DNA of 64,000 nucleotides from Paenibacillus arenilitoris (GTDB lineage: Bacteria > Bacillota > Bacilli > Paenibacillales > Paenibacillaceae): the NCBI RefSeq assembly GCF_014705655.1, contig NZ_JACXIY010000018.1, positions 1 through 64,000 of the forward strand, given 5' to 3'. Shown here one piece after another: positions 16,161 to 22,575 of this stretch. The notes beneath the pieces were generated by a model. The model did no database searches. It had not been told where the DNA came from and saw only the letters and a program-made list of their open reading frames with translations. The first letter of the stretch is position 1; each line of letters begins with the position of its first letter. A program made the translations under genes and the position numbers.

Positions 16161-16511
16161 TTAATCGCCATAGAAGTCGATGGCGTTGCTGTCATCCTTA
16201 ACGGCGGAAAACGCGAACCGCAGACCGAAGCTGTCGGCCGCTTCCGCTGCGTCCGGGTGCTCGAATGTTATGGCCGAAATCGCGCTGTCCCATATTTCGA
16301 TCGCATCCTCGCTCCCCTCGCCGTTAAGGAAATTTATTCGAAAAATCATCGGATCCGTCTCGTCATCGTAATGGTCCGCAACGGAGAACCCGGTATACCG
16401 CCGCACGATAAGCTTGTAATCGACGTCGTTTTGCAAATGGATCAAACCGGACCTTCCGATCAGCTTCCCGACCTCGTCTTTAAACACATTAAATACCTCT
16501 TGCGTATACAT
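16161..16511 (-). CDS. Hypothetical protein, 116 aa
   Basis: Acidic soluble protein, MYTQEVFNVFKDEVGKLIGR at the N-terminus, then LIHLQNDVDYKLIVRRYTGF, MIFRINFLNGEGSEDAIEIW and a C-terminal RFAFSAVKDDSNAIDFYGD. No signal peptide, membrane helix or catalytic motif. AGG lies near a suitable distance from the ATG at 16511. Not recognised. Confidence 0.6.
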   Translation of the reverse strand: MYTQEVFNVFKDEVGKLIGRSGLIHLQNDVDYKLIVRRYTGFSVADHYDDETDPMIFRINFLNGEGSEDAIEIWDSAISAITFEHPDAAEAADSFGLRFAFSAVKDDSNAIDFYGD

Positions 16512-16541
16512 GCCGATCCCTGCCTATCTTTTTCATTTTTT

Positions 16542-16554
16542 AGGGACTGTCCCT
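16542..16554. repeat. GGGAC palindrome
   Basis: AGGGACTGTCCCT is a perfect 6-bp-arm palindrome with one central base, flanked by T-rich sequence. Similar GGGAC...GTCCC cores occur in REP-type repeats of other bacteria. Only one copy was noticed in the window. Confidence 0.35.
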
Positions 16555-16662
16555 TTTATTTATACCATTTTACGGCAGATCGATTCAAGATTGCGCGCAG
16601 AGGACTCCGGCAGGGCGAATGCCCCTCCGGAACAAACACCCAATCATCGTACATCTATCATG

Positions 16663-16671
16663 CATAACCTA
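16663..16671 (+). promoter_or_regulatory. Possible sigma-K/sigma-E -10 for the YjcZ-like gene
   Basis: CATAACCTA matches the sigma-K -10 (CATAnnnTA), 36 bases before the ATG. The expected AC of the -35 is not at the right distance, so this stays tentative. Confidence 0.35.
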
Positions 16672-16706
16672 CATTGTACTCAACAAACAAGGAGGTGCAT
16701 TCAACA

Positions 16707-16823
16707 ATGTCCGGTCTTGTAGGTGGTGCTTTTACTAGTACTGGCGCAATTCTCGTATTGTTCATCTTGTTGGTGATTATCGCTTGTAGCTGCGGATTCT
16801 TCGGCGGCGGTCTGGGCTATTGA
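16707..16823 (+). CDS. YjcZ-like sporulation protein, 38 aa
   Basis: MSGLVGGAFTSTGAILVLFI, then LLVIIACSCGFFGGGLGY: a very short protein with a Gly-rich head, one hydrophobic helix (ILVLFILLVIIA) and a Gly/Phe tail, matching the YjcZ/YwqN-type sporulation miniproteins found in many copies in Bacillales. These proteins are made late in sporulation and associate with the spore. AAGGAGGTG lies 9 bases before the ATG. Its own terminator follows. Confidence 0.85.
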   Translation: MSGLVGGAFTSTGAILVLFILLVIIACSCGFFGGGLGY

Positions 16824-16875
16824 TCTCTCTCGCGACGCAACCTACGTGCGTCCACTCCCTAAGATAGCCTTAATG

Positions 16876-16903
16876 AGAAAGCCCACTCGATGGGCTTTCT
16901 TTT
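16876..16903 (+). terminator. Terminator of the YjcZ-like gene
   Basis: AGAAAGCCCA / TGGGCTTTCT with a 5-base loop, then TTTGC. A second small hairpin (GGCGCCTCGGCGCC, then GTTTTCT) lies at about 16922-16942. Confidence 0.8.
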
Positions 16904-16983
16904 GCTTTCAATGGAATAAGCGGCGCCTCGGCGCCGTTTTCTGTTCCAACCTCCGAACGAGCCTATTTTTATAGGCGAATGGA

Positions 16984-17010
16984 ACCCTTTTTGGGCTCCT
17001 TCATAAGGTA
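16984..17010 (+). promoter_or_regulatory. Sigma-K-type promoter of the LysM gene
   Basis: AC at 16984-16985, a 16-base spacer and CATAAGGTA at 17002-17010 agree with the sigma-K consensus (AC, 16-17 bases, CATAnnnTA). Start codon 36 bases downstream. Late mother-cell expression is predicted, consistent with a spore-coat product. Confidence 0.6.
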
Positions 17011-17045
17011 TATAGTCAAATGACCAAACACATACGGAGGTACAA

Positions 17046-17459
17046 ATGATGAACCGAGCCTTTTTCCCGCACGGCGGCTTCGGTCGGCCGTTCCGACCGT
17101 TCCCCCACCCTTTTTTTCCCGGACGCTTCCTGTTCCCGTTCTTCTTCTTCTCGCCGTTCTTCTTTCCTTTTTTCCGGGAGGAAAACGGCGGCGACCCCAA
17201 CGATTACTTTGCCCAGCACCAAGCGCAGCAAGGCGATACGTTCGATAAAATCGCGCATATGTACAATATTCCGAAGCCAATTCTCGAAGAAGGGAATCCC
17301 CACATCGGAAAACAGGGCATGATCCAGCCGGGATCGACCGTCTACATCCCCCGCATTTCCCATATGTACTGCCACAAAACGTACATCGAACGGGAAGTGG
17401 AAGGAACGGCGCAGAAGCAGCACGGCCAGAATATGCCTTATCCAGGCGTGCCGTACTAA
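17046..17459 (+). CDS. LysM-domain protein with a Phe/Pro-rich head, probable spore coat protein
   Basis: 137 aa. Residues 5-45 are extremely rich in Phe, Pro, His and Gly (for example FPHPFFPGRFLFPFFFFSPF), not a normal signal peptide. Residues about 57-103 form a LysM domain: HQAQQGDTFDKIAHMYNIPK, PILEEGNPHIGK, MIQPGSTVYIP. The tail contains HMYCHKTYIEREVEGTAQK. LysM domains bind peptidoglycan; spore proteins such as SafA use one to reach the cortex/coat interface. The sigma-K-type promoter upstream supports a coat role. GGAGG lies 5 bases before the ATG at 17046 and 8 before the one at 17049, so the start could be one codon later. Confidence 0.8.
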   Translation: MMNRAFFPHGGFGRPFRPFPHPFFPGRFLFPFFFFSPFFFPFFREENGGDPNDYFAQHQAQQGDTFDKIAHMYNIPKPILEEGNPHIGKQGMIQPGSTVYIPRISHMYCHKTYIEREVEGTAQKQHGQNMPYPGVPY

Positions 17460-17480
17460 TCGCGCAAGAGCAATATCCAT

Positions 17481-17513
17481 GCAAAGAGCCTATCGCCGCC
17501 GATAGGCTCTTTG
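17481..17513 (+). terminator. Terminator of the LysM gene
   Basis: GCAAAGAGCCTATCG pairs with CGATAGGCTCTTTGC around a 3-base loop; 22 bases after the stop. Confidence 0.75.
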
Positions 17514-17633
17514 CTCGTTAAAGAGCCGCATTTGCGCCATTTACCCAAATTGCACCGAATGATCAAGCGTCCAATCAAAACCATTTGCCGCCGAATAATA
17601 TTACATTACCTTGATGAAAAGGAGATGATATGA

Positions 17634-17786
17634 ATGGGTTACTGGAAATGCGACGATCACAAAAAAGAGAAAAAGGTAAAAGTCGTTTTCGTTAAGCCTG
17701 GCCACAAAGTTCTTATTATCGGCAAAAAAATGAAGAAAAAGCATCACGGCAAAAAGCATCACGGCAAAAAGAAACACTACTACTAA
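17634..17786 (+). CDS. Lys/His-rich small protein, 50 aa
   Basis: AAAAGGAGATGAT precedes an ATG at 17634. The protein starts MGYWKCDDHKKEKKVKVVFV, continues KPGHKVLIIGKKMK and ends in the repeat KKHHGKKHHGKKKHYY. More than a third of residues are Lys and one sixth His. It is too short for usual gene calling. The tandem KHHGK units and the neighbouring spore genes suggest a spore-coat or DNA/phosphate-binding miniprotein, but that is inference; the sequence itself shows only composition and repeat. The overlapping ATG two bases earlier stops early in another frame. Confidence 0.65.
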   Translation: MGYWKCDDHKKEKKVKVVFVKPGHKVLIIGKKMKKKHHGKKHHGKKKHYY

Positions 17787-17794
17787 AATCGCGG

Positions 17795-17818
17795 GGCGCT
17801 TGAGCTTCAAGCGCCTTT
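17795..17818 (+). terminator. Hairpin after the Lys/His-rich gene
   Basis: GGCGCTTGA / TCAAGCGCC with a 3-base loop, then TTTA; weak U-tract. Confidence 0.5.
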
Positions 17819-17883
17819 ACATAGGCGAAACAGGAGATCCGGTACAGCCTTAGCACGCGCGGACGATTTCGCCAAACAAAACG

Positions 17884-17917
17884 AAAAACCCGCAATCCGT
17901 AAGGATTTGCGGGTTTC
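17884..17917 (-). terminator. Terminator of tRNA-Val
   Basis: Minus-strand AACCCGCAAATCC / GGATTGCGGGTT followed by TTTCG, 10 bases beyond the tRNA 3' end. Confidence 0.8.
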
Positions 17918-17926
17918 TCTGTCGTA

Positions 17927-17999
17927 TGATCTGGACAGGGTTCGAACCTGTGACCCCTACCCTGTCAAGATAGTGCTCTCCCAGCTGAGCTACCAGATC
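17927..17999 (-). tRNA. tRNA-Val (GAC)
   Basis: Full cloverleaf on the minus strand: acceptor GATCTGG/CCAGATC, D-arm GCTCAGCTGGGAGAGC, anticodon stem CTATC/GGTAG with loop TTGACAG (anticodon GAC, valine), T-arm CAGGTTCGAACCTG, discriminator A. CCA is not encoded. Confidence 0.93.
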
Positions 18000-18017
18000 G
18001 CATCGGCGACAATTAAT

Positions 18018-18046
18018 AATATATCAGGTTCATAGAATGAAGTCAA
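18018..18046 (-). promoter_or_regulatory. Promoter of tRNA-Val
   Basis: TTGACT and TATATT with a 17-base spacer on the minus strand, ending 19 bases before the tRNA; a strong vegetative promoter. Confidence 0.75.
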
Positions 18047-18202
18047 CCTGTTGATCACATTTTTTTAACAAAATTTTAATCGCTTGTACTACCCGTTTTA
18101 TTGCGGTCAAAGGAGACGATAATGTTTCTAATTCCATTGCAACTTTTTTTTATCCGCTTTCGTCAAGTAAGTGCTGCAGCAATATACAAAAGAGGTGAAC
18201 GT

Positions 18203-19153
18203 ATGAAAAAAAGATCGATCATCATGCTGGCACTCGTTTCCTTGCTTCTTCTCACGCTCGGTCAGACCGTTTGGGCGTTCAAGGACATTAAGAACGACGC
18301 TAACGAGCAAAAAATCGCCGAGCTACAGAAGCGGGGTATCGTAAACGGAGACAAGCACGACCGCTTCAATCCGAAAGGCAAGCTTACTTACGCGGAAGGC
18401 GTAACGCTGCTCGTTAGAGGCTTCGATCTCAATATCGACAACATCCGGTTCATCAAGGAGCCGAAGGCGACCGATTATTTCCCGAATCTGAAGGATAACG
18501 CCTGGTACTCGCAAAGCTTCATTATCGCCCAGCTGAACGGCCTCGAGATTCCGAAGGACGTGAAAGCAAGCGACGCGATGACGCGCGAGCAGTTCGCCCA
18601 TCACCTGTTCAAGGCGATTATGAAGCAAGGCGATTATGCGTTTATCGAGATCTTCCTGCTTATCGCCGACGTGGCCGACGTAGACAAAGCGTACATGGAC
18701 AGCATTCAAAAGCTGCTCATCAGCAAAATCGCGACGCTCGACGATACGAACAAGTTTTATCCGAAGCAGGCGATTACCCGCGGCATTGCCGCAGGCTGGC
18801 TGTATGACGCGCTCAAATTCGTGAAGGAAACGGAGCCGATCCCTCCGCAGCCCGAAGTGCCTGCCTTTGATTTGAAGCTTGCCGTAACGCCGGTTAACGA
18901 CGAAGTGAACAAAGTAACCGTCAGCACGCAGGTTCCTCATCCCGGTTACGGCATCCGCATCGCCTCGATAGCTTTCGAGGGTGAGGAAGCCGTCATTTAC
19001 GTCGAAACGGTGCTTCCGGATCCGGACAAAATGTATCCGCAAGTCGTGACGGACGTTTCGGCGGTCACCTATGTGGATGCGGCGTTCAAGCCCGTACTTC
19101 CGGCAACCGGAGGCGGCAGCGATCCGTCCGTGGGCAGTGAATCCGCGCAATAA
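18203..19153 (+). CDS. Secreted S-layer-homology-domain protein
   Basis: 316 aa exported protein. Signal peptide MKKRSIIMLALVSLLLLTLG, then QTVWAFKD with probable cleavage after WA. Two or three SLH-type repeats follow between about residues 28 and 220 (FKDIKNDANEQKIAELQKRG, GKLTYAEGVTLLVRGFDL; ITRGIAAGWLYDAL), modules that bind secondary cell-wall polymer. After a Pro-rich hinge (PIPPQPEVP) comes a C-terminal beta-domain with HPGYGIRIASIAFEGEEAVI and LPDPDKMYPQVVTDVSAVTY, which resembles the PrcB-like C-domain of protease-associated proteins. GAGGTGAAC precedes the ATG at 18203; an upstream start in the same frame has no ribosome binding site. Probably envelope-bound. Confidence 0.85.
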   Translation: MKKRSIIMLALVSLLLLTLGQTVWAFKDIKNDANEQKIAELQKRGIVNGDKHDRFNPKGKLTYAEGVTLLVRGFDLNIDNIRFIKEPKATDYFPNLKDNAWYSQSFIIAQLNGLEIPKDVKASDAMTREQFAHHLFKAIMKQGDYAFIEIFLLIADVADVDKAYMDSIQKLLISKIATLDDTNKFYPKQAITRGIAAGWLYDALKFVKETEPIPPQPEVPAFDLKLAVTPVNDEVNKVTVSTQVPHPGYGIRIASIAFEGEEAVIYVETVLPDPDKMYPQVVTDVSAVTYVDAAFKPVLPATGGGSDPSVGSESAQ

Positions 19154-19162
19154 CAACAAAGA

Positions 19163-19214
19163 AAGGCTTCTCGAATCTGTCTGAGCATCGCTACAGACGG
19201 CCGAGAAGCCTTTT
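19163..19214. terminator. Bidirectional terminator
   Basis: AAGGCTTCTCG pairs with CGAGAAGCCTT, with an inner TCTGTC...GACAGA-like helix, followed by TTTTCT; between convergent genes. Confidence 0.85.
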
Positions 19215-19216
19215 TT

Positions 19217-19894
19217 CTATGATCGGATCGACCAATCGACCGGACTAATGCCTGCGTCCTTCAGGAAAGCATTCGCCCGCGAGAAAGGCCGGCTACCGAA
19301 AAACCCTTTGCGGGCAGCCAGAGGGCTCGGGTGGGCGGAGACGATCAGATGATGCTTGTCCGCGTCTATGAACGCCGCTTTCGCCTCCGCATTCTTGCCC
19401 CACAGCATAAACACGACCGGCTGCTTCCGCGCGCTCAGCGCGCCGATAATCGCGTCCGTCAACCGTTCCCAGCCGATTCCCCGATGGGAATTCGGACTTC
19501 CCTCCTCGACCGTCAGCACCGTATTGAGCAGCAGCACCCCCTGCTTCGCCCAGCCTTCCAGACTGCCGTGATCCGGGATCGGACAGCCGATGTCCGCCTG
19601 CAGCTCCTTATAAATATTTTGCAGCGACGGAGGCACCTTGACGCCTCTCTGGACGGAGAAGCTGAGCCCGTGAGCCTGCTGCGGGCCATGATACGGATCC
19701 TGGCCCAAAATGACGACCTTCGTTCGTTCGAACGGTGTATAGTGAAGGGCATTAAAGATATGCTCCTTGCCCGGGTAGACGGTAGCCGTATCGTACTTCC
19801 GCTCGATCAAGCCGAGCAGTTCCTTCATATAAGGCGCCGCCAGCTCGCTCTCAAGCACCTTCGACCAGTCGTTGGATAACGTAATATTCATCAT
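19217..19894 (-). CDS. ung: Uracil-DNA glycosylase
   Basis: Family 1 UDG, 225 aa, normal length. Removes uracil from DNA to start base-excision repair. Visible motifs: water-activating loop VVILGQDPYHGPQQAHGLSF with the catalytic Asp near residue 65, LLLNTVLTVEEGSPNSH, and the Leu-intercalation loop VSAHPSPLAARKGFFGS. The ATG at 19894 is followed by a second Met. Monocistronic; a second gene in the same direction starts 27 bases upstream of it. Confidence 0.97.
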   Translation of the reverse strand: MMNITLSNDWSKVLESELAAPYMKELLGLIERKYDTATVYPGKEHIFNALHYTPFERTKVVILGQDPYHGPQQAHGLSFSVQRGVKVPPSLQNIYKELQADIGCPIPDHGSLEGWAKQGVLLLNTVLTVEEGSPNSHRGIGWERLTDAIIGALSARKQPVVFMLWGKNAEAKAAFIDADKHHLIVSAHPSPLAARKGFFGSRPFSRANAFLKDAGISPVDWSIRS

Positions 19895-19920
19895 GCCCGC
19901 TCCCTTGCGTTCCCGATGCC

Positions 19921-20409
19921 TTACTTCGCCTCGTCAAACCAATTGAAGAAATTGTTGTTAATGAACTGCGCGACCAATAAGTAAGGCGTAGTCTCGTCGA
20001 TCATTAGCTGTTCCTTGCCCCTGATATGGAAATAAAGCCATAACGCGATCGTATCCGTGAACGCGATCGGATCGTAATCCGTCCGGTTCATAAAGTCAGC
20101 GATCAAGCCGATGCATTCCTCGATGGCCGATTCGCCGCCCGACGAATGTTCGCTCAGCTTTATTTTAAAATACGCATAAATGACCGGGTATTCCTTGTTG
20201 CCGGCAAGCGCTCTGCTGAATAAAGCGGTTGAAATCGACGCGACCATGATGCCGAGCTTCCACTTCGCTTCCTGCTCCCCGATTGTTTTGTCCTGCCTGA
20301 ACCTCTCCAGCAAGTCCGCGTACAGACTTTCCTTCAACGAATCGACCTGAGCGTACAGCAAGCGCGACCTTTCCTTGAGTGAAGACTGTTCCTTATTTGC
20401 CGAAAACAT
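19921..20409 (-). CDS. Conserved hypothetical protein, 162 aa
   Basis: Helical soluble protein. I chose the ATG at 20409 (GGGGGAC upstream). The sequence starts MFSANKEQSSLKERSRLLYA, then LLERFRQDKTIGEQEAKWKL, a middle helix with SISTALFSRALAGNKEYPVI, and a conserved-looking aromatic C-terminus FIRGKE...FINNNFFNWFDEAK type. It precedes ung by 26 bases and may be cotranscribed with it. I recognise no domain. The amphipathic helices resemble small regulatory or scaffold proteins but nothing specific can be claimed. Confidence 0.6.
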   Translation of the reverse strand: MFSANKEQSSLKERSRLLYAQVDSLKESLYADLLERFRQDKTIGEQEAKWKLGIMVASISTALFSRALAGNKEYPVIYAYFKIKLSEHSSGGESAIEECIGLIADFMNRTDYDPIAFTDTIALWLYFHIRGKEQLMIDETTPYLLVAQFINNNFFNWFDEAK

Positions 20410-20563
20410 CGTCGTTGTCCCCCTTCGCAAGAAATGAATGCTCCTGTTATTGTATCGTCTCCCGTGCATGAAAGTCTACTGCGGGGTTGGGCGGCAAACG
20501 GATAAAAACGGCGATTTTGGAACATACCAACAGCATGGCATTTTTTTTCGAGAGGGAGCTATA

Positions 20564-21109
20564 ATGAACAGTCATATAACCGAACGCTTCAAGGAAATCC
20601 AGCAAGCCAGGGAACACTTGCACGAATTGGGAATGATTCAGTGGAAGACGGAGAACGTATTCACATGGCAGTGGTGGCTGCTCGTTTCCCTGACGATACT
20701 GCCGCTCATCATTTGGTGGAACCTTCTGGACAAGAAAAGAGCGTATGAAATTGCTTTCTACGGCTGCATGATCAACATAATGGCGCTGGTGCTGGACAAT
20801 ATCGGCACCGAATGGCTATGGTGGGGTTACCCGGTAAAGCTGCTTCCGAGCACGCCGCCGCTGTTCACGGCCGATTCGATCTTGGTGCCCATCTTTCTGA
20901 TGCTCGTCTATCAGCGATACTCGCAGTCATGGAAAGCTTTTTTCGTCGCGAATTTCGTCACGGCGCTCGCGATCGTTACATTAGCCGAGCCCCTCTTTGT
21001 ATGGCTAGGGTATTATCAGCTTAACTCTTGGAAGTTCGCGTATTCCTTCCTCTTCTACATGTCGGCGAGCACGCTTGCGCGGTTCATCGTCTGGAAGATC
21101 GTCCGGTAA
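20564..21109 (+). CDS. Integral membrane protein, CBO0543-like
   Basis: 181 aa with about five membrane helices: WQWWLLVSLTILPLIIWWNL, AFYGCMINIMALVLDNIGTE, ADSILVPIFLMLVYQRYS, FFVANFVTALAIVTLAEPLF and the terminal YSFLFYMSASTLARFIVW. The spacing WWGYPVKLLPSTPPLFTADS resembles the Firmicute family called CBO0543, which is uncharacterised; I am recalling that name without a search. The ATG at 20564 follows AGAGGGAGC. Followed by a strong terminator. No linked gene hints at its role. Confidence 0.6.
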   Translation: MNSHITERFKEIQQAREHLHELGMIQWKTENVFTWQWWLLVSLTILPLIIWWNLLDKKRAYEIAFYGCMINIMALVLDNIGTEWLWWGYPVKLLPSTPPLFTADSILVPIFLMLVYQRYSQSWKAFFVANFVTALAIVTLAEPLFVWLGYYQLNSWKFAYSFLFYMSASTLARFIVWKIVR

Positions 21110-21114
21110 ACGAA

Positions 21115-21166
21115 AAAACTCTATTTCGACGTATGCTTGCGGCACTCGTTGAAATAGAGTTTTGAT
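21115..21166. terminator. Terminator of the CBO0543-like gene
   Basis: AAAAACTCTATTTC pairs with GAAATAGAGTTTTG around a 22-base loop, soon after the stop. Confidence 0.8.
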
Positions 21167-21211
21167 GTTTGGTTATGATCTGTGTACCTACGGGACACAG
21201 AACCGTTCGTA

Positions 21212-21297
21212 TGCCGAGGACGGGAATCGAACCCGTACGGTGGTCACCCACCGCAGGATTTTAAGTCCTGTGCGTCTGCCAGTTCCGCCACCCCGGC
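21212..21297 (-). tRNA. tRNA-Leu (TAA)
   Basis: 86-base class II tRNA on the minus strand: acceptor GCCGGGG/CCTCGGC, anticodon stem CAGGA/TCCTG with loop CTTAAAA (anticodon TAA), a long variable arm (CGGTGGGTGACCACCG), T-arm ACGGGTTCGATTCCCGT, discriminator A. CCA not encoded. Confidence 0.93.
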
Positions 21298-21321
21298 ACG
21301 TAGGAAGAGCTTTGCAAATGG

Positions 21322-21395
21322 TGGGCCCTGAGGGACTCGAACCCCCGACCAATCGGTTATGAGCCGACCGCTCTAACCAACTGAGCTAAGGGCCC
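21322..21395 (-). tRNA. tRNA with CAU anticodon (Ile2 or elongator Met)
   Basis: Acceptor GGGCCCT/AGGGCCC, D-arm GCTCAGTTGGTTAGAGC, anticodon stem GTCGG/CCGAT with loop CTCATAA, T-arm GGGGGTTCGAGTCCCTC, discriminator A, no CCA. The loop and acceptor look more like the lysidine-modified tRNA-Ile2 that reads AUA than like Bacillus elongator tRNA-Met, but the distinction needs a model score. Confidence 0.85.
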
Positions 21396-21432
21396 TCGAA
21401 AAACGTATATTTCAACGCATTCATCGAAAGGT

Positions 21433-21509
<77 letters not shown>

Positions 21510-21554
21510 ACGATGACCATTTAAATCAAAGCTATTTGAATGGCGACATCAATT

Positions 21555-21584
21555 AATATACTATAGAAGAAGGATTTAAGTCAA
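21555..21584 (-). promoter_or_regulatory. Promoter of the three-tRNA operon
   Basis: TTGACT and TATATT separated by 18 bases on the minus strand; the -10 ends 46 bases before the fMet tRNA. Confidence 0.65.
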
Positions 21585-21619
21585 GCAAAATATTCTAATT
21601 CCGGATCGTCCACTGCGCG

Positions 21620-21784
21620 TTAAGGAATGAACCGAACGCCGTATCGCCCTTTGCGCGATCGGAATACCTCCACCTCCCGCGGGCTGTCGTAGCCGTATAC
21701 CCACCAGTCGTTCTCCATCCGCCTTACCAGGCACCCGGCTTGAAATTTCGTCTCGTACAAACGAACCCAATATACCCATCTCAT
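21620..21784 (-). CDS. Small aromatic/basic protein, 54 aa
   Basis: MRWVYWVRLYETKFQAGCLV, then RRMENDWWVYGYDSPREVEV and FRSRKGRYGVRFIP. Eleven Trp/Tyr residues and many Arg give it an SH3-like, beta-strand look. GGGGGGATTCG precedes the ATG at 21784. Not recognised; the good ribosome binding site is the main support. Confidence 0.5.
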   Translation of the reverse strand: MRWVYWVRLYETKFQAGCLVRRMENDWWVYGYDSPREVEVFRSRKGRYGVRFIP

Positions 21785-21972
21785 TCGAATCCCCCCGTAA
21801 TCGCTCCATGATTCCAAAATGATAAATTCGGCGGCCTCCCGCCGCAACGAGTGCCTGTCGCGATTAGAATGCCCAAAAATTCGGGGATTACATGCAGAAA
21901 TGCCGGCAAGTTCTATTATTTCAAGCAAATCGGGTATACTCAAATTAGGACATTACGAAGGAGCTGATCACG

Positions 21973-22485
21973 ATGTTTTACGGTATCGCCGTTTTCCCGG
22001 AAAAGCATGTCCAGGATCTCGCGAACAGCTGGCGCAGACGTTACGATCCGCACTATGCCGCCATTCCCGCGCATATGACGGTCAGGGATCAAGAGGACTG
22101 GACGGAGCAGCAGCTGCAAACCGCGGTCGACTATTTGGAGCAGGCGACCGCAGCCTTGTCCCCGTTTACCGTCCGCTTCAACCGCGTCTCCTCCTTCTTC
22201 CCGGTTAGTCACGTGCTCTATTTGGCGCTGGAGGACACGGCAGCGATGCAGGAGCTTCGCAATGCCGTATGCAGCGGTCCTCTGACCGTCAAGGCACCGA
22301 AGCACGTATACACGCCGCATCTCACCATTGGCCAGAAGATGTCCGCAGACGAGCTTCACGACATGTACGGCAATTTGCGAATGCAGTCCATCGACGCCGT
22401 TTCCAGAATCGATCGCATCCACCTGCTATACCAGACGGATAACGGCTCCTGGACCGCTTACCAATCGTTTCTGCTTCGGGGGTAG
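21973..22485 (+). CDS. 2'-5' RNA ligase family protein (YjcG-like)
   Basis: 170 aa, 2H phosphoesterase fold. The two HxTx motifs are present: HMTV near residue 34 and HLTI near residue 117 (TPHLTIGQKM). Length and the MFYGIAVFPEKHVQDLANSW start match B. subtilis YjcG (171 aa). Members hydrolyse or join 2'-5' or cyclic phosphodiester bonds in RNA; the substrate here is unknown. AAGGAGCTGATCACG precedes the ATG. Confidence 0.9.
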   Translation: MFYGIAVFPEKHVQDLANSWRRRYDPHYAAIPAHMTVRDQEDWTEQQLQTAVDYLEQATAALSPFTVRFNRVSSFFPVSHVLYLALEDTAAMQELRNAVCSGPLTVKAPKHVYTPHLTIGQKMSADELHDMYGNLRMQSIDAVSRIDRIHLLYQTDNGSWTAYQSFLLRG

Positions 22486-22516
22486 GCTTCGGGCTGCGCG
22501 AATTGGCGCGACGATT

Positions 22517-22560
22517 AAAAAAAGCCCGCATGCGTCGCAGCGACGCATGCGGGCTTTTCG
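22517..22560. terminator. Strong bidirectional terminator
   Basis: AAAAAGCCCGCATGCGTCG pairs with CGACGCATGCGGGCTTTTC around CAG, a 15-bp stem plus A/T tracts; between the YjcG-like gene and the end of the five-gene ABC operon. Confidence 0.92.
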
Positions 22561-22575
22561 TATTAAGATGGAGGA

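Noticed and set aside
16542..16554. GGGAC palindrome as part of an insertion sequence or REP element
   Set aside because: A single isolated copy without transposase or matching partner repeat in the window.
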